A stretch of 53,864 nucleotides of DNA from IMG/VR virus record IMGVR_UViG_3300034068_000313, positions 1 to 53,864 of that record. One strand, 5' to 3'. This DNA comes from a virus. Positions 15,783 through 24,997 of the stretch are shown here, in pieces (position 1 is the first letter of the stretch; every line of letters begins with the position of its first letter). The notes below the pieces were generated by a model. It was not told the origin of the DNA. It worked only from the letters and a program-made list of their open reading frames with translations, and did not search any database. A program made the position numbers and the translations under genes.

Positions 15783-16154
15783 ATGAGCCACGTTGACGAA
15801 GTAGCCCGCGCGAACGAGGAGCGTCGCGCGGGACACATCAACATCTTCATTCCGCAGACTTTGGCTTCGTTGAAGATCAGGCCACAGACCGTCGTTCGAG
15901 TTTTGATGACCATCACGAACGGTCGCACGTACCGCTTGGAAGAAATGACATGGCAGGAAGTTGCGGCTGCTCTTGAGAACTTTGACAAGCGCGCACGGTC
16001 ACAACACAGCAAGGTCAAGCGTGAAGCGTTGAAGGCTGACGGCAAGTGCTTGCGTTGCGGCGGTGCTGGTCAGGCCGACAAGTGGACTCGTACTGGTCTC
16101 ACTTGCTACTCATGCAATGGGAGTGGCACAGCCACCCCCGAAGTAAAGTTCTAA
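15783..16154 (+). CDS. Hypothetical protein with DnaJ-like zinc motif
   Basis: A 123-residue protein. The first 80 residues are helical (MSHVDEVARANEERRAGHIN, YRLEEMTWQEVAAALENF). The end carries CLRCGGAG and CYSCNGSG about 20 residues apart, two CxxCxGxG knuckles like half of a DnaJ central zinc domain. It starts one base after the preceding stop. A chaperone or RNA/DNA-binding function is only suggested by the motif. Confidence 0.65.
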   Translation: MSHVDEVARANEERRAGHINIFIPQTLASLKIRPQTVVRVLMTITNGRTYRLEEMTWQEVAAALENFDKRARSQHSKVKREALKADGKCLRCGGAGQADKWTRTGLTCYSCNGSGTATPEVKF

Positions 16155-16185
16155 CAACACCACAAACACAAACAGGAGAAACATC

Positions 16186-16386
16186 ATGAAGTATGCAATC
16201 ACAATCACAAGTTCAAGAACAAAGAAGATCAAGTTCCTTCACTCATATCGATCAGGCTTACAAGCACGCATCACGACCACGACAGAGTTTGCGAACGCTC
16301 GCAAGTTTGCGACAGAGACTGACGCACAAGAGTTCATCAACAAGAACGCAGGGTACTTCGGGTGCAGATTCGAGGTCGCTTCATGA
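16186..16386 (+). CDS. Hypothetical small basic protein
   Basis: A 66-residue basic protein (MKYAITITSSRTKKIKFLHS..., ending FGCRFEVAS). It is preceded by a CA-rich stretch and AGGAGA 8 bases before ATG, the leader type used for many genes in this genome. No family is recognised. Confidence 0.6.
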   Translation: MKYAITITSSRTKKIKFLHSYRSGLQARITTTTEFANARKFATETDAQEFINKNAGYFGCRFEVAS

Positions 16387-16424
16387 ATACCACAACCAAC
16401 AATCAACAACAGGAGAACACCATC

Positions 16425-16952
16425 ATGACAGATGCACTGATAACGATTGCGATGAACAACATCGCACAGGAGACGGACAGGCTCGCACTTGACGTCGACG
16501 ATGCCAAAGCCACACTCACCCTTGAACAACTCACGACGTTGATGGATTGGTGTGACTCGCTACGAAAGACATTGAGCGTGATCTCACGTGAGGCACTTAT
16601 GGCGGCAGCGGACAAGTTCCCACGTGACGGCAAACAGATCACGTGGCACAACGCCAACAATGAGAAGTTCGTTACTGAACTGAAGCACTCGTCGGTACGA
16701 ACATCTGTTCAACGTGACGCCTTGTACAAAGCCGTGAAAGAGACCGCCCGAGTCATTGACACGGAGACAGGCGAAGTCACCGAGGACTTACGTGGCCTCG
16801 TGGACACGATCGAAAAGACCTTCCGCTTCGAGCCACGCTGGACAGAGATCCAAGCGTTAGGGATTGACCCCGACGAGTTCTGTACCACAAAGCGCGAGCC
16901 GAAGATAACAACCACCAAACTCAACGAAACAGAAACAGGAGAAGCGTTCTAA
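16425..16952 (+). CDS. Hypothetical protein
   Basis: A 175-residue, mostly helical protein from ATG 16425 (MTDALITIAMNNIAQETDRL), placed 9 bases after AGGAG. An ATG at 16383 in frame overlaps the previous stop, but the extra residues (MNTTTNNQQQENTI) are just translated leader. The end, TKREPKITTTKLNETETGEAF, has the tail shape of small phage host-takeover or nuclease-inhibitor-like proteins, but I do not recognise it. Confidence 0.6.
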   Translation: MTDALITIAMNNIAQETDRLALDVDDAKATLTLEQLTTLMDWCDSLRKTLSVISREALMAAADKFPRDGKQITWHNANNEKFVTELKHSSVRTSVQRDALYKAVKETARVIDTETGEVTEDLRGLVDTIEKTFRFEPRWTEIQALGIDPDEFCTTKREPKITTTKLNETETGEAF

Positions 16953-17176
16953 TGAAACACAAAGTATTCGAAGCCGAGCCGATCACGTACGTCGATGGAC
17001 GTGTCAAATGGATTGTGAGTGATGACCGTTGGGATATCAACGACATCACTTGCGCTAACAAAGAGCACGCCGTACGCGTAGCCGCAGCGTTGAACGCAAT
17101 GGTCAAACACGGGTTGTCACAGCAACACGCTGAACTGATCGCTCGCGAACTGCGTACACGAAAGGTTGGTGCGTGA
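16952..17176 (+). CDS. Hypothetical protein
   Basis: A 74-residue protein (MKHKVFEAEPITYVDGRVKWIVSDDRW...) with a beta start and a helical end (AELIARELRTRKVGA). The start overlaps the TAA of the previous gene by one base and an AGGAGAAG site is present. No family recognised. Confidence 0.6.
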   Translation: MKHKVFEAEPITYVDGRVKWIVSDDRWDINDITCANKEHAVRVAAALNAMVKHGLSQQHAELIARELRTRKVGA

Positions 17177-17664
17177 TGGGTCTCGACAACTTCCCTCACT
17201 CGTACCCGTGCCGTACTCAGGACACAGCCGTCATGGCGTACCGCTTGGACCGAAACGGTGACAAGATCAAAGACGAGAACGGTGTCTTTGACAAACAGAT
17301 TGACTGCAAGGCAACTCAAGCGGCGGGCGGCTGTCCGTTGTTCAACGATGAGACGCGGCCTGAGACTGGTGCTGTGTATGGAATGTTCTCAACTGATTGT
17401 TGGTACAGAGGCAAGTACGGGAACTTCTTGGTAGACGACCTTGGACTCGATACGAACGTTCTGTACGGCAACGACGAGTGCCATCTCGACGAGCAGTCGT
17501 GTGTTGAGTTCGCCGATGAGATACAAGTCGAACTCGACGCACGTATCGCCAAGGACGGTTTCGTGATGATCAATGACGAGGACCACACTGACGAGGTTCG
17601 CTATCTTGTTTGGTGGCTCAACTGGTGTGCCAAGTACGGAGATGGAATTGGAGCGTGGTACTGA
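17176..17664 (+). CDS. Hypothetical cysteine-rich protein
   Basis: A 162-residue protein opening MGLDNFPHSYPCRTQDT, with cysteines at CKATQAAGGCPLF, TDCWYRG and NDECHLDEQSCVEF, and a WWLNWCAKYGDG end. The layout 'MGLDNFPH...PC' with later CPL and CW is a recurring small family in phages and may bind metal. The start overlaps the previous stop (TGATG); an alternative GTG lies one codon earlier. Confidence 0.6.
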   Translation: MGLDNFPHSYPCRTQDTAVMAYRLDRNGDKIKDENGVFDKQIDCKATQAAGGCPLFNDETRPETGAVYGMFSTDCWYRGKYGNFLVDDLGLDTNVLYGNDECHLDEQSCVEFADEIQVELDARIAKDGFVMINDEDHTDEVRYLVWWLNWCAKYGDGIGAWY

Positions 17665-18140
17665 TGGGCGCAGATGCTTTCTACACAATCGCCAAAGCCG
17701 ACACAGCCGAGGCAGCGTTTGACATTGCGAAGCAGGAAGCGTATTGGGACTTCGGTCATGCTGGGTACACAGGAACGATCGCAGAGAAACCCGGGTTCAT
17801 TGTTGCTTGGGATTACACGCACGAGCAACCTCACGCGCTCGCTTCGTTTGTTGGTGATGACGGTGATGCAATGATCTATGCGTTGCACGCCGTAGCCGAC
17901 ATCCGTCCGACAACACTTGACGACTTCAAGAATGAGTACGACGCAGGCAACAAGCGTTGGTGCGAAACGGAGTTGCAGTGGGAACAGAAGGGCTACACAA
18001 GCCTCGCTGCGTTGCTGTCGATTGTGCCTGCTCAGACTGTCGAGTATTGGTACAAAGTCTTTTGGTCGAAGTGGGACGAAGCGTTGTGCGTGCCACTGGC
18101 TAACGGGTCGTTTCTTTTCTGTGGGTACGCATCGTCCTAG
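17664..18140 (+). CDS. Hypothetical protein, last gene of island 2
   Basis: A 158-residue protein starting MGADAFYTIAKADTAEAAFDIAKQ. The repeated pattern of an alanine-rich helix followed by aromatic strands (YWDFGHAGYTGTIAEKPGF) resembles small phage proteins with a 'A..AF..A...A...G...Y.G.I..K' motif. It overlaps the previous stop as TGATG and ends 42 bases before the next boundary element's core. Confidence 0.6.
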   Translation: MGADAFYTIAKADTAEAAFDIAKQEAYWDFGHAGYTGTIAEKPGFIVAWDYTHEQPHALASFVGDDGDAMIYALHAVADIRPTTLDDFKNEYDAGNKRWCETELQWEQKGYTSLAALLSIVPAQTVEYWYKVFWSKWDEALCVPLANGSFLFCGYASS

Positions 18141-18159
18141 TTCCCACGTCGGCGGGCAA

Positions 18160-18315
18160 CGGCCCTGCATATTGTGGTGGTATGCAGGGCTTATGTCCGT
18201 ATAGCCCGTTTATTTGCGCCGTGTGCGCCTGTACCTAGCGAATGGGGCAAACAGCCCCTAAGAGGCTTAGAGGCGCACAGGGCGCGATATAACGCGGGAT
18301 ACGCGCAAACTAGGG
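18160..18315. repeat. Intergenic boundary element, copy 3 (convergent junction)
   Basis: This fills the gap between the convergent ends of island 2 and the XkdF-like gene. It holds GCCCTGCATA (18162-18171) and TATGCAGGGC (18181-18190), then CGTTTATTTGCGCCGTGT, shared with copy 4. The distal GC-rich part is GCGCGATATAACGCGGGATACGCGC (about 18282-18306). No promoter boxes like those at the other copies are seen here. Confidence 0.65.
18162..18190. terminator. Perfect 10-bp hairpin in convergent gap
   Basis: GCCCTGCATA pairs with TATGCAGGGC across a 9-base loop. It lies just past the last gene of island 2 (ends 18140) and would form in transcripts from either strand. There is no T-run, so termination is a guess; it is also the core of boundary element copy 3. 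Confidence 0.5.
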
Positions 18316-19824
18316 CTATATCAGGGCAGCGTCGGGCAAGTCGGCTTCCATGCGTTGAGCCATACCCCCGATGGAGTAGCCACGGAGTTTGCCCGCCTTG
18401 ACCAAGTCCCACGCCCACGGTTCCCACACGACGCCCATGAATGGGGTGTTGCTGGGGAACTTGTACATCGTTGTGCCTTCACCCGGAACAACAAGGTCGG
18501 CCTCGACAGGGAACGGCAGTGTCAGTATCTCAACCATCTCACCCGCGGGTCGTTCTCCGTGTTGCAAGTACACAGTGCGATCACCTTTGCGTACCCAATC
18601 CCACAGTGCGAGTTGCAATGTTTTCTCGTCTGTGAATTCGCCGTGTGCGTCCTCAACTCCGGGTACGTACCAAGGTCCAAGCGTGTATCGCTGCTCGTCA
18701 GCCTTAGCGACCACCGCTGTGGTGTTCTTCAAGATGAGATCAACTTTGTCGACTTGGGTCAATGAGTACGGTCGGGCGACGCCTCGTAGTTCGATGTCGT
18801 CCTCAAGGATGTCGTGAACCATCTTGTGCGCTGGTGAAACCTCATTCAGTTTGTGGAAGTCGTCGTGCCACTCAATGAGTTTCTCTGTTGTTTGAGGCAT
18901 TGCTCGGTCTTGTGAGAAGCGTTCAATCTGTGCGAGGCGGTCGGCGGCTTCGGCTTCACTGACGTAACAACCGAACGAACGACCTGTTTCACTGATGACA
19001 CAGAACTGACCGCCCACTTGCTGGACTGCTCGACGGACCATTCCCATACCGCTCATGCCGTCCATCACGGGTTCTTCGGCGTCGTCCATACCCTCGCCGC
19101 CTTCGGGCATAGCGAGGCTTTCACCTTTGTCGCCGTACACGACCATCTCGGCTTCGTGGATCAGTGTCATAACCATTGCGCGTAAGTCGCCGCGTGCGGT
19201 GTTCAACAGACCGAGGTACGCATGAGTCAAGCACTCGACAGGGTTTGAGTACCCGCCGTTCTTCTTCATACCCTTGTGCATTGTCTCATCGACGTACATT
19301 GCTCGTACTGCGTTGATGACTGTCATGATCTTGTCGAGCAGTTCGTCCGTCTTTGGACCCATCTTCACTGCGGCACTGTAAGCGTTCAACAGACTGTCAA
19401 GTGGGTCGTAGCCCTCGTCGTCGTCTTTCATTTCGTAGCCGTACATCTTGTCTGCGTCCATGCCTTGTCCTTTGTTTAGTTCTCCCGACTCAATGAGTTG
19501 GTCTCGTTTGCGTTCTGCCCATAGGCGCGCTCTGTCTCTATTCGCTGAACCGACGTCGCCGCCCCACAACAGCCAAGCAACTTGACCCGGAGTTGGTCGT
19601 TCACTGTCGCCTGCCTCGTATGCCTGTGCTTTGGGGCTGGCTAGGTCGCTCTCATGTCGTGCGAGCCATGCTGCCATTCGCATTACCTTGTCAGGGCTGA
19701 CACTGCCTGCGACCATTTGTCGTGCTTCACGTATCGTCTTTGGTACGAGTCCGTCGCCCGCATACTCAAGTAGTTCGAGACCACGCTTTGCGTTAGCGGA
19801 TACGAACGAGGGAACTGCGACCAT
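18316..19824 (-). CDS. Prohead protease, XkdF-like
   Basis: A 502-residue protein. Its last ~170 residues (from LNEVSPAHKMVHDI, then PVEADLVVPG, FMGVVWEPWAWDLVKAGKLRGYSIGGMAQR) match the XkdF family of putative phage serine proteases that trim the prohead, where 'W..vk.G.l.G.SigG' is the closing signature. The first 100 residues (VSPDKVMRMAAWLARHESDL, PTPGQVAWLLWGGDVG) are a helical module often found in such phage proteins. It follows portal and MuF, the expected order, and ends at the boundary element. Confidence 0.75.
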   Translation of the reverse strand: MVAVPSFVSANAKRGLELLEYAGDGLVPKTIREARQMVAGSVSPDKVMRMAAWLARHESDLASPKAQAYEAGDSERPTPGQVAWLLWGGDVGSANRDRARLWAERKRDQLIESGELNKGQGMDADKMYGYEMKDDDEGYDPLDSLLNAYSAAVKMGPKTDELLDKIMTVINAVRAMYVDETMHKGMKKNGGYSNPVECLTHAYLGLLNTARGDLRAMVMTLIHEAEMVVYGDKGESLAMPEGGEGMDDAEEPVMDGMSGMGMVRRAVQQVGGQFCVISETGRSFGCYVSEAEAADRLAQIERFSQDRAMPQTTEKLIEWHDDFHKLNEVSPAHKMVHDILEDDIELRGVARPYSLTQVDKVDLILKNTTAVVAKADEQRYTLGPWYVPGVEDAHGEFTDEKTLQLALWDWVRKGDRTVYLQHGERPAGEMVEILTLPFPVEADLVVPGEGTTMYKFPSNTPFMGVVWEPWAWDLVKAGKLRGYSIGGMAQRMEADLPDAALI

Positions 19825-19849
19825 GCGGCGAGACTATCAACCGACCTAT

Positions 19850-20134
19850 TCAGTTGGTTGTACCGCGTGACTGTTTCGGGGGTGTCGGTGTGAAGGGTTC
19901 AACAGTAGTTACAACAATTCTAGGCGTCATATCGTAAACACTTTGCAACCACTCCATAGCGGTTCGTAGCGTGTTCGCTTTGTCTTTCGGGTTATAGGTG
20001 TACATGGTCCGATATGGCTCAGTGACTACTTCGTAATCGTTATCGGCTACCCATTGCTCGACCTGTTCTTGGTATGTGTATTTGCCGTCCTCAGAAACGA
20101 TCTCTATACCGTCTGCTTCTAATATCCAATCCAT
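19850..20134 (-). CDS. Hypothetical protein
   Basis: A 94-residue protein from ATG 20134 (MDWILEADGIEIVSEDGK), placed 4 bases after GAGGACC. A TTG six codons upstream overlaps the MuF stop by a few bases and is possible. It has EQVEQWVADNDYEVV and LRTAMEWLQSVYDM and a proline/threonine-rich end. No function is recognised. Confidence 0.5.
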   Translation of the reverse strand: MDWILEADGIEIVSEDGKYTYQEQVEQWVADNDYEVVTEPYRTMYTYNPKDKANTLRTAMEWLQSVYDMTPRIVVTTVEPFTPTPPKQSRGTTN

Positions 20135-20141
20135 GTGGTCC

Positions 20142-23100
20142 TCACAGTCCAACCAAGATACCTAATAAGTACCTAATGTATTCATCACCATTTTTTCGCA
20201 TACCTGCCCAGCCTTCATAGAACAGTCGCTCAACTCCTCGCGTCGTCACCTCTGTTGAACCCCACGTGTAGAGGCGACCTGTGTACAGGTCGTTGACTCC
20301 TAAGTCCCAACCTACCTCACCTTTGGTAATTGTCTTAGGTTTGCTCGAACTTGTGAGACCGCGTTTCTTACCTAAGCGGTTGATGATTAGGTATTCACTA
20401 TTGGTGACACCTCGTACGTCCTGAACGCTGTGTTGGAACTCATGGGCTAGAGTCGAACGCCAACCTCTAATGCCTTTACCACTGTTCGTCTTATCACCAC
20501 TCAAAGCGATTGTTCGTTCTCTCGAACTGTTGTAACCACGCTTCGTAAACTTGAGTGTCCAACCTGAACCTCGTGTTTGCGTGATCGTGTCCTCAACCCA
20601 TTCCGCGGGCAACATTCCGTCAAGTTCCTCAATGGCGTCTGTCCAATCTTTCTTCTTCACACCAGTGGGCAGTTTCACGTCACGGAAGTAACTGGCTATC
20701 GACGCTCTCGGTTGTCCGTACCTTGGTCGTGATGCTCGCAGTACGTCCTTCAGTACAGCGTTGTGCATATCGACTACCCGCTTGGCGATCTTGCCCTTTT
20801 CGGCACGCAGTTGTAGCACTTTGTCGTTCACTTTACCCCTCGCGTCCATCGCTTGACGCCAACGTTCAATGGCCTCGTTTAGTTCGGGGACCTTCGCAAA
20901 TTCATCGAAGCGTGTTGAACTAAGACGGATATCACCAACACCTGCAAGGTCATCAATAATCCTTGCCCAAGTCTTCTCACCACCGAAGTAGTCCACCCTT
21001 AGAAGTTGCGCGAGTAAACGACCAGCGGACGTGTCGCCCTCTTCAACGATTGCTTCGAGTAAAGCCTTGCGGCTCTTGTCATCAAACACGAGAAGCGTGT
21101 TTGCTACTTCGTCCTGTACTGGTAGGTCAACATACGACATGAGGGCTTTGGTTCTAGGGCTAACTGCGTCACTCGTGATTCGATCTAATATGCTGGTCCA
21201 CGCTTTGCGGTATTCCGACGTCATGTTCAAAGCCATTTTGTCGAGTTCATACTTCGCCTCGTCAATCAATTTATCTATGGCTCGGATGTCGTCTTGGGCT
21301 GTTGGGTCCAGTCTGCGGACCTCCTGCTCGATCTTGGCTAGTACACGAGCGCCTGCTTTATCGATAGCGTCCATCGCCGCTGTGTCATTGGGGTGTTCGT
21401 CCCAACCAATCCAGTCCGACGTCGAGCGAGACTTCGCGCCTGACTTTGATATGAGTGCAATGTCGTCACGTAAGTCTTCAATATCGACAACAAGGTCGGG
21501 GCGAGCACCACTCAACGGACCTGCTGTAGGGCTTAGGCCTGTCGGTGTTTGTACGGTGGGAAGTTTCATGTCAGGTCGTTGGAACATCTCACCGACCTTG
21601 AAGTTGTGTTGCTTCAAGTTTTCCTCAACACGGAACGCGCTGCTACCCTTCAGCGGTACAAACTCTTCCATCATTCCCGTGTTCCTGTTTGCCCTAACCC
21701 ACCTGCCATCGTTGAGACGCAGTATTGGCTGACCCAAATACTGCTCACCCTCAAGAACAACTATTCCCTCGCGACTGATTTCGAAGCCGACGACATCTCC
21801 ACTCGGTGGAACGTACTGCGACGCGGGTGCTGGGATTGGTGTTGGCTCAGGGACTACGGGTTTCGGTTCAGGGGCTACGGGCTTCGGTGGCTTCACGCCT
21901 GTTGGTTTGAACTCTTCACCGGGTTTGAACTTGTTTCGCTTCAAGTGTCGTTCAAGTTGTCCCGCTGCACTGTTCTGTGATGGTGTGAACTCTGTGTAGT
22001 AGTTGCCGTTCGGTTCGGCGATGCGTTCCCACTTGCCGTCGGCTGTTCGTCTTATAGGTGACCCGTTGTGGTAGGTGTCGGGTAGTTGAATTGTGCCATC
22101 AGTGTTGATACGGAACGCGGGTATCTTGCCGTCTCTGTCGAACTCTTGACGGTCAAGCAGAGTTGGCTTCACAGGTGGCTCGGGAACAACGACTACAGGT
22201 TCGGGAACGATCGGTGGCGTTGGTTCAGGTACTACAGGCTTCGGCGGTGTTGGTACTCCACCTTTGACAGCGCGTTCGATTTTGCCTGCGGCACTGTTGC
22301 GTGACGGAATGAACTCTTCGCGTACGCCGTTCTTATCATTCCTGAACCAGCGTCCTGTTGGGTCACGTTCGATGTCTGTACCCGGAACTTGAACACGTCC
22401 GTCGGAGTGAACATGGAACTCTACGTCCTCGCCACTTACGACACGACGTTCAACGGAGAAGCCTTCGGAAGGTGTTGTTGGTCGGGGTGCCGACACGACA
22501 TCGCCCGCGTCTAAGTTGGGCAACGGTGGGAAGTCATCGAGGTTCGGTACGTCGGGTACTGACACACGGAACGGGTCGCCGGGTGTGCCTGTGCCTAAGC
22601 CTTGCGTCGGTCGTCCTTGTGGTGAAGCGTTGAGCACCATTGTGCAACGGCAGTTGGGGTGCGCTGGCGGTGTCATCTTCTTGATGCTGAACGGTTTGTT
22701 GATCGGTTGGTTCTGTCCGTTCAACGGAGCACAGATTGGACATACGTCCATCGGTCCAGTGACCCACACTTTGCGTGCTGTTTGTTTGTTGATGAGTCCA
22801 CGGTCGGCTGCTTGGTTCCATGCTTGCTGTTTGCCTTCGTTGTAGGCCATCATGGTTTCGGTACGTGCGATTGTGCGTGCTCGTTGGCGTCGTAGTTTCT
22901 CTGCGTATTTGTTTGTGTCTGTTTTGATCTTCTCTAAAGCCTTGGTGCCTTCGATGCCTTGTGCTGTCAGTGTGTTGGCAACTTGTGTTGCTCTGTTGAA
23001 CAGTGCTTGCTCATACCTGACTGTGAGACCGTTAGCGTTGACACCGAGTGTGCGTGCCATGAGTTTGCCTGCGTCTGTACCCGGACTCACTTGCGACAGT

Positions 23101-23648
23101 ATGGCTCGCAGGTTCTTTGATGTACCTGCACGTGTGTCGCCTGCGCCGAACGACTGACCAACAACACGCCTGACCATTGCTAGTTGGTCCTTCTTCATGT
23201 TGGTGACCAGTTTGCTTGACTCGTCTCTAGCCCACTTCAAGGCTTCGGGGCTTTGTGCGTTGAATGAGAACGCCATTGTGATCTCTGCTGGTGTTGGCAG
23301 TTCTGCTTTGGTCAATGCGTTGATGAATTGCTGCGACAGGTCTTTGGCTTCTGCTTTGGCTGACTCGACGAGTTGTTTGTGTAGTTCGCTTGCTAACTCG
23401 GACTCAATGACAGAGAAGGCACGTTCGACTTCTTTCTCATAGCCTGTGTAGTAGATGTTGTTGACTAACTTCTCAAACTCTTCGGGGCGTATCATGCTGA
23501 AGCCGTCAAGCAACGACTCACTCATTGCTCGCTCGGCGCTGTTCAATGCGGTGTCACCAATGTTGCGTGCGTTATTGAATTCGATAACGCGTTTAGCAAC
23601 GAGCGGTACAGCCGTCGTTCGTTTGATGTGACGCCCGAAGATGGGCAT
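20142..23648 (-). CDS. MuF-like minor head protein with internal repeats and a C-terminal zincin domain
   Basis: A 1168-residue, multi-domain protein. Residues 1-345 are the MuF head-morphogenesis domain, ending CPICAPLNGQ and HPNCRCTM. A proline-rich linker then separates three related ~45-residue units starting near residues 418, 516 and 630 (W.R, E.F.P...SAA and similar). After a helical region the last ~120 residues carry HEFQH (1069-1073) and a downstream STEVTTRGVE glutamate (about 1133), a zinc metallopeptidase layout. MuF proteins enter the capsid; those with C-terminal enzymes may be injected with the DNA. The peptidase motif is seen directly; injection and toxicity are inference. 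Confidence 0.8.
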   Translation of the reverse strand: MPIFGRHIKRTTAVPLVAKRVIEFNNARNIGDTALNSAERAMSESLLDGFSMIRPEEFEKLVNNIYYTGYEKEVERAFSVIESELASELHKQLVESAKAEAKDLSQQFINALTKAELPTPAEITMAFSFNAQSPEALKWARDESSKLVTNMKKDQLAMVRRVVGQSFGAGDTRAGTSKNLRAILSQVSPGTDAGKLMARTLGVNANGLTVRYEQALFNRATQVANTLTAQGIEGTKALEKIKTDTNKYAEKLRRQRARTIARTETMMAYNEGKQQAWNQAADRGLINKQTARKVWVTGPMDVCPICAPLNGQNQPINKPFSIKKMTPPAHPNCRCTMVLNASPQGRPTQGLGTGTPGDPFRVSVPDVPNLDDFPPLPNLDAGDVVSAPRPTTPSEGFSVERRVVSGEDVEFHVHSDGRVQVPGTDIERDPTGRWFRNDKNGVREEFIPSRNSAAGKIERAVKGGVPTPPKPVVPEPTPPIVPEPVVVVPEPPVKPTLLDRQEFDRDGKIPAFRINTDGTIQLPDTYHNGSPIRRTADGKWERIAEPNGNYYTEFTPSQNSAAGQLERHLKRNKFKPGEEFKPTGVKPPKPVAPEPKPVVPEPTPIPAPASQYVPPSGDVVGFEISREGIVVLEGEQYLGQPILRLNDGRWVRANRNTGMMEEFVPLKGSSAFRVEENLKQHNFKVGEMFQRPDMKLPTVQTPTGLSPTAGPLSGARPDLVVDIEDLRDDIALISKSGAKSRSTSDWIGWDEHPNDTAAMDAIDKAGARVLAKIEQEVRRLDPTAQDDIRAIDKLIDEAKYELDKMALNMTSEYRKAWTSILDRITSDAVSPRTKALMSYVDLPVQDEVANTLLVFDDKSRKALLEAIVEEGDTSAGRLLAQLLRVDYFGGEKTWARIIDDLAGVGDIRLSSTRFDEFAKVPELNEAIERWRQAMDARGKVNDKVLQLRAEKGKIAKRVVDMHNAVLKDVLRASRPRYGQPRASIASYFRDVKLPTGVKKKDWTDAIEELDGMLPAEWVEDTITQTRGSGWTLKFTKRGYNSSRERTIALSGDKTNSGKGIRGWRSTLAHEFQHSVQDVRGVTNSEYLIINRLGKKRGLTSSSKPKTITKGEVGWDLGVNDLYTGRLYTWGSTEVTTRGVERLFYEGWAGMRKNGDEYIRYLLGILVGL

Positions 23649-23650
23649 GA

Positions 23651-24997
23651 CTAGACTTCCTCAGCCTGTCCTTGCGGCAGTCCTGCCAGCCCTCTCAAGT
23701 AGTTCTCAAGGTCTATGTCAGGGAACAGTGGTGCGCCTGCTTGTGTCAGTTGCTGTATGTAACGACCGATCGAATCGAGGTCGACGTTCTTTGGTGGTGT
23801 GTACGTCAACGTCGGGCAGAGTTCCATAGGTACACCGTTGAGTCGCATGAGGCGAGGGATGCCGTGGTTGTTGAACGTCTCTGCAATGTTTGACAGGTAG
23901 GCATTGAGTGATGTCAAGAACAGTTCGATCTTGCTTACTGATAAGGCTTGAGTGCCAACACCTTCGTGACCGAGTAACAAGAAGTCAGCCAGCACAGTCA
24001 TCGCGATACGTTGGTCGTACCGTGTGATGATCTCGTTCGTATCGAATTGACGACGACCGCCAGTGGACAGCAACTTCAAGTCATACGCAAGTAACTTGGT
24101 ATCGGGGTCGTACGCCAACGGGAACACGATGCCTTCTTGTTCGTCGCGCTTGATGTTGCGAACGATTTGTTTGATTGCTTCTAACGCGGCCTTCTCATCT
24201 GCTGTCGCGTTGTTCGACAGCATCTGTGGCGGTACGTAAGCAACGGGCATACCAGCAAGGTCACGTTCAATACCGATTGCTTCGATCTCTTGGATACGAC
24301 GCTTGTAGTACCACGACACGAAAGCGTTACGCAGAATGGAACGACCTTGTGGGTTGTTCATCTTTGTTGTGGTGCGGAACAACATTGCTTTCTCAATGGG
24401 AATGAACACGAGGCCTTTACCTGCTGCGCTCGGGTCCATTTGGTACATACCTTGAATACCGCCGTTGTTATCGAACTCCCATTTCTGCACAGTGAGTTGT
24501 GAACGGATTGGGAGTTTGCGCCAACCGATACGACCGTCGTTGTACTTCGATCGTGTGCTTGCGTCGTCTGTGTAACCCTTGCGGTACTTGTAAACGATCT
24601 CATGGTATGAGAAGCCGTACACGAGGAAGGTCAAGATGGCGGCGAGTGTGTCGTCCCATGATTGGGTCATGTCGCTAAGGCACGTTGATACGAACGCTGC
24701 CTCTGCTATTGCTTGCTCGTTAGTGGGGTCGGAAGGCTCTACTGACCAGTCGACGCTACGAACGATCATCTCGATGGCTTGAAGCATTCCACCTACGACG
24801 GCGTCGTTGTCTGCCATCTCACGGAAGTTTGAGTACCCTTGCTTGCCTTGTAGTTGCCTGAGGAAGTCGTCGTTGACGATTCCACCGTTCTGTCTAAGGC
24901 CTGACGAACCAACTTCCATGAAGTCAGTTGATGACTTCGCTTTGGCTACCTTGTCGGGTGCCTTAGTTGTTCGACCGTTGTGCTGCACGTTGCTCAT
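23651..24997 (-). CDS. Portal protein, Mu gp29 (DUF935)-like
   Basis: A 448-residue protein with MADNDAVVGGMLQAIEMIVR, YRKGYTDDASTRS and GWRKLPIRSQLTVQKWEFD, the pattern of the Mu gp29 portal family. The portal forms the DNA channel at one capsid vertex. It lies upstream of the MuF gene with which it normally works, and overlaps the preceding Gp88-like gene by four bases. Confidence 0.8.
   Translation of the reverse strand: MSNVQHNGRTTKAPDKVAKAKSSTDFMEVGSSGLRQNGGIVNDDFLRQLQGKQGYSNFREMADNDAVVGGMLQAIEMIVRSVDWSVEPSDPTNEQAIAEAAFVSTCLSDMTQSWDDTLAAILTFLVYGFSYHEIVYKYRKGYTDDASTRSKYNDGRIGWRKLPIRSQLTVQKWEFDNNGGIQGMYQMDPSAAGKGLVFIPIEKAMLFRTTTKMNNPQGRSILRNAFVSWYYKRRIQEIEAIGIERDLAGMPVAYVPPQMLSNNATADEKAALEAIKQIVRNIKRDEQEGIVFPLAYDPDTKLLAYDLKLLSTGGRRQFDTNEIITRYDQRIAMTVLADFLLLGHEGVGTQALSVSKIELFLTSLNAYLSNIAETFNNHGIPRLMRLNGVPMELCPTLTYTPPKNVDLDSIGRYIQQLTQAGAPLFPDIDLENYLRGLAGLPQGQAEEV

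Noticed and set aside
18355-18817. Plus-strand open frames of 136-142 residues opposite the XkdF-like gene
   Set aside because: They run antisense to a clear protease gene with continuous family signature, lack ribosome sites and read as low-complexity mirror text.
21031-21732. A 233-residue plus-strand open frame opposite the MuF gene
   Set aside because: It is antisense to a long frame with recognisable MuF and zincin motifs, and its serine/arginine-rich text is typical of a mirror frame.
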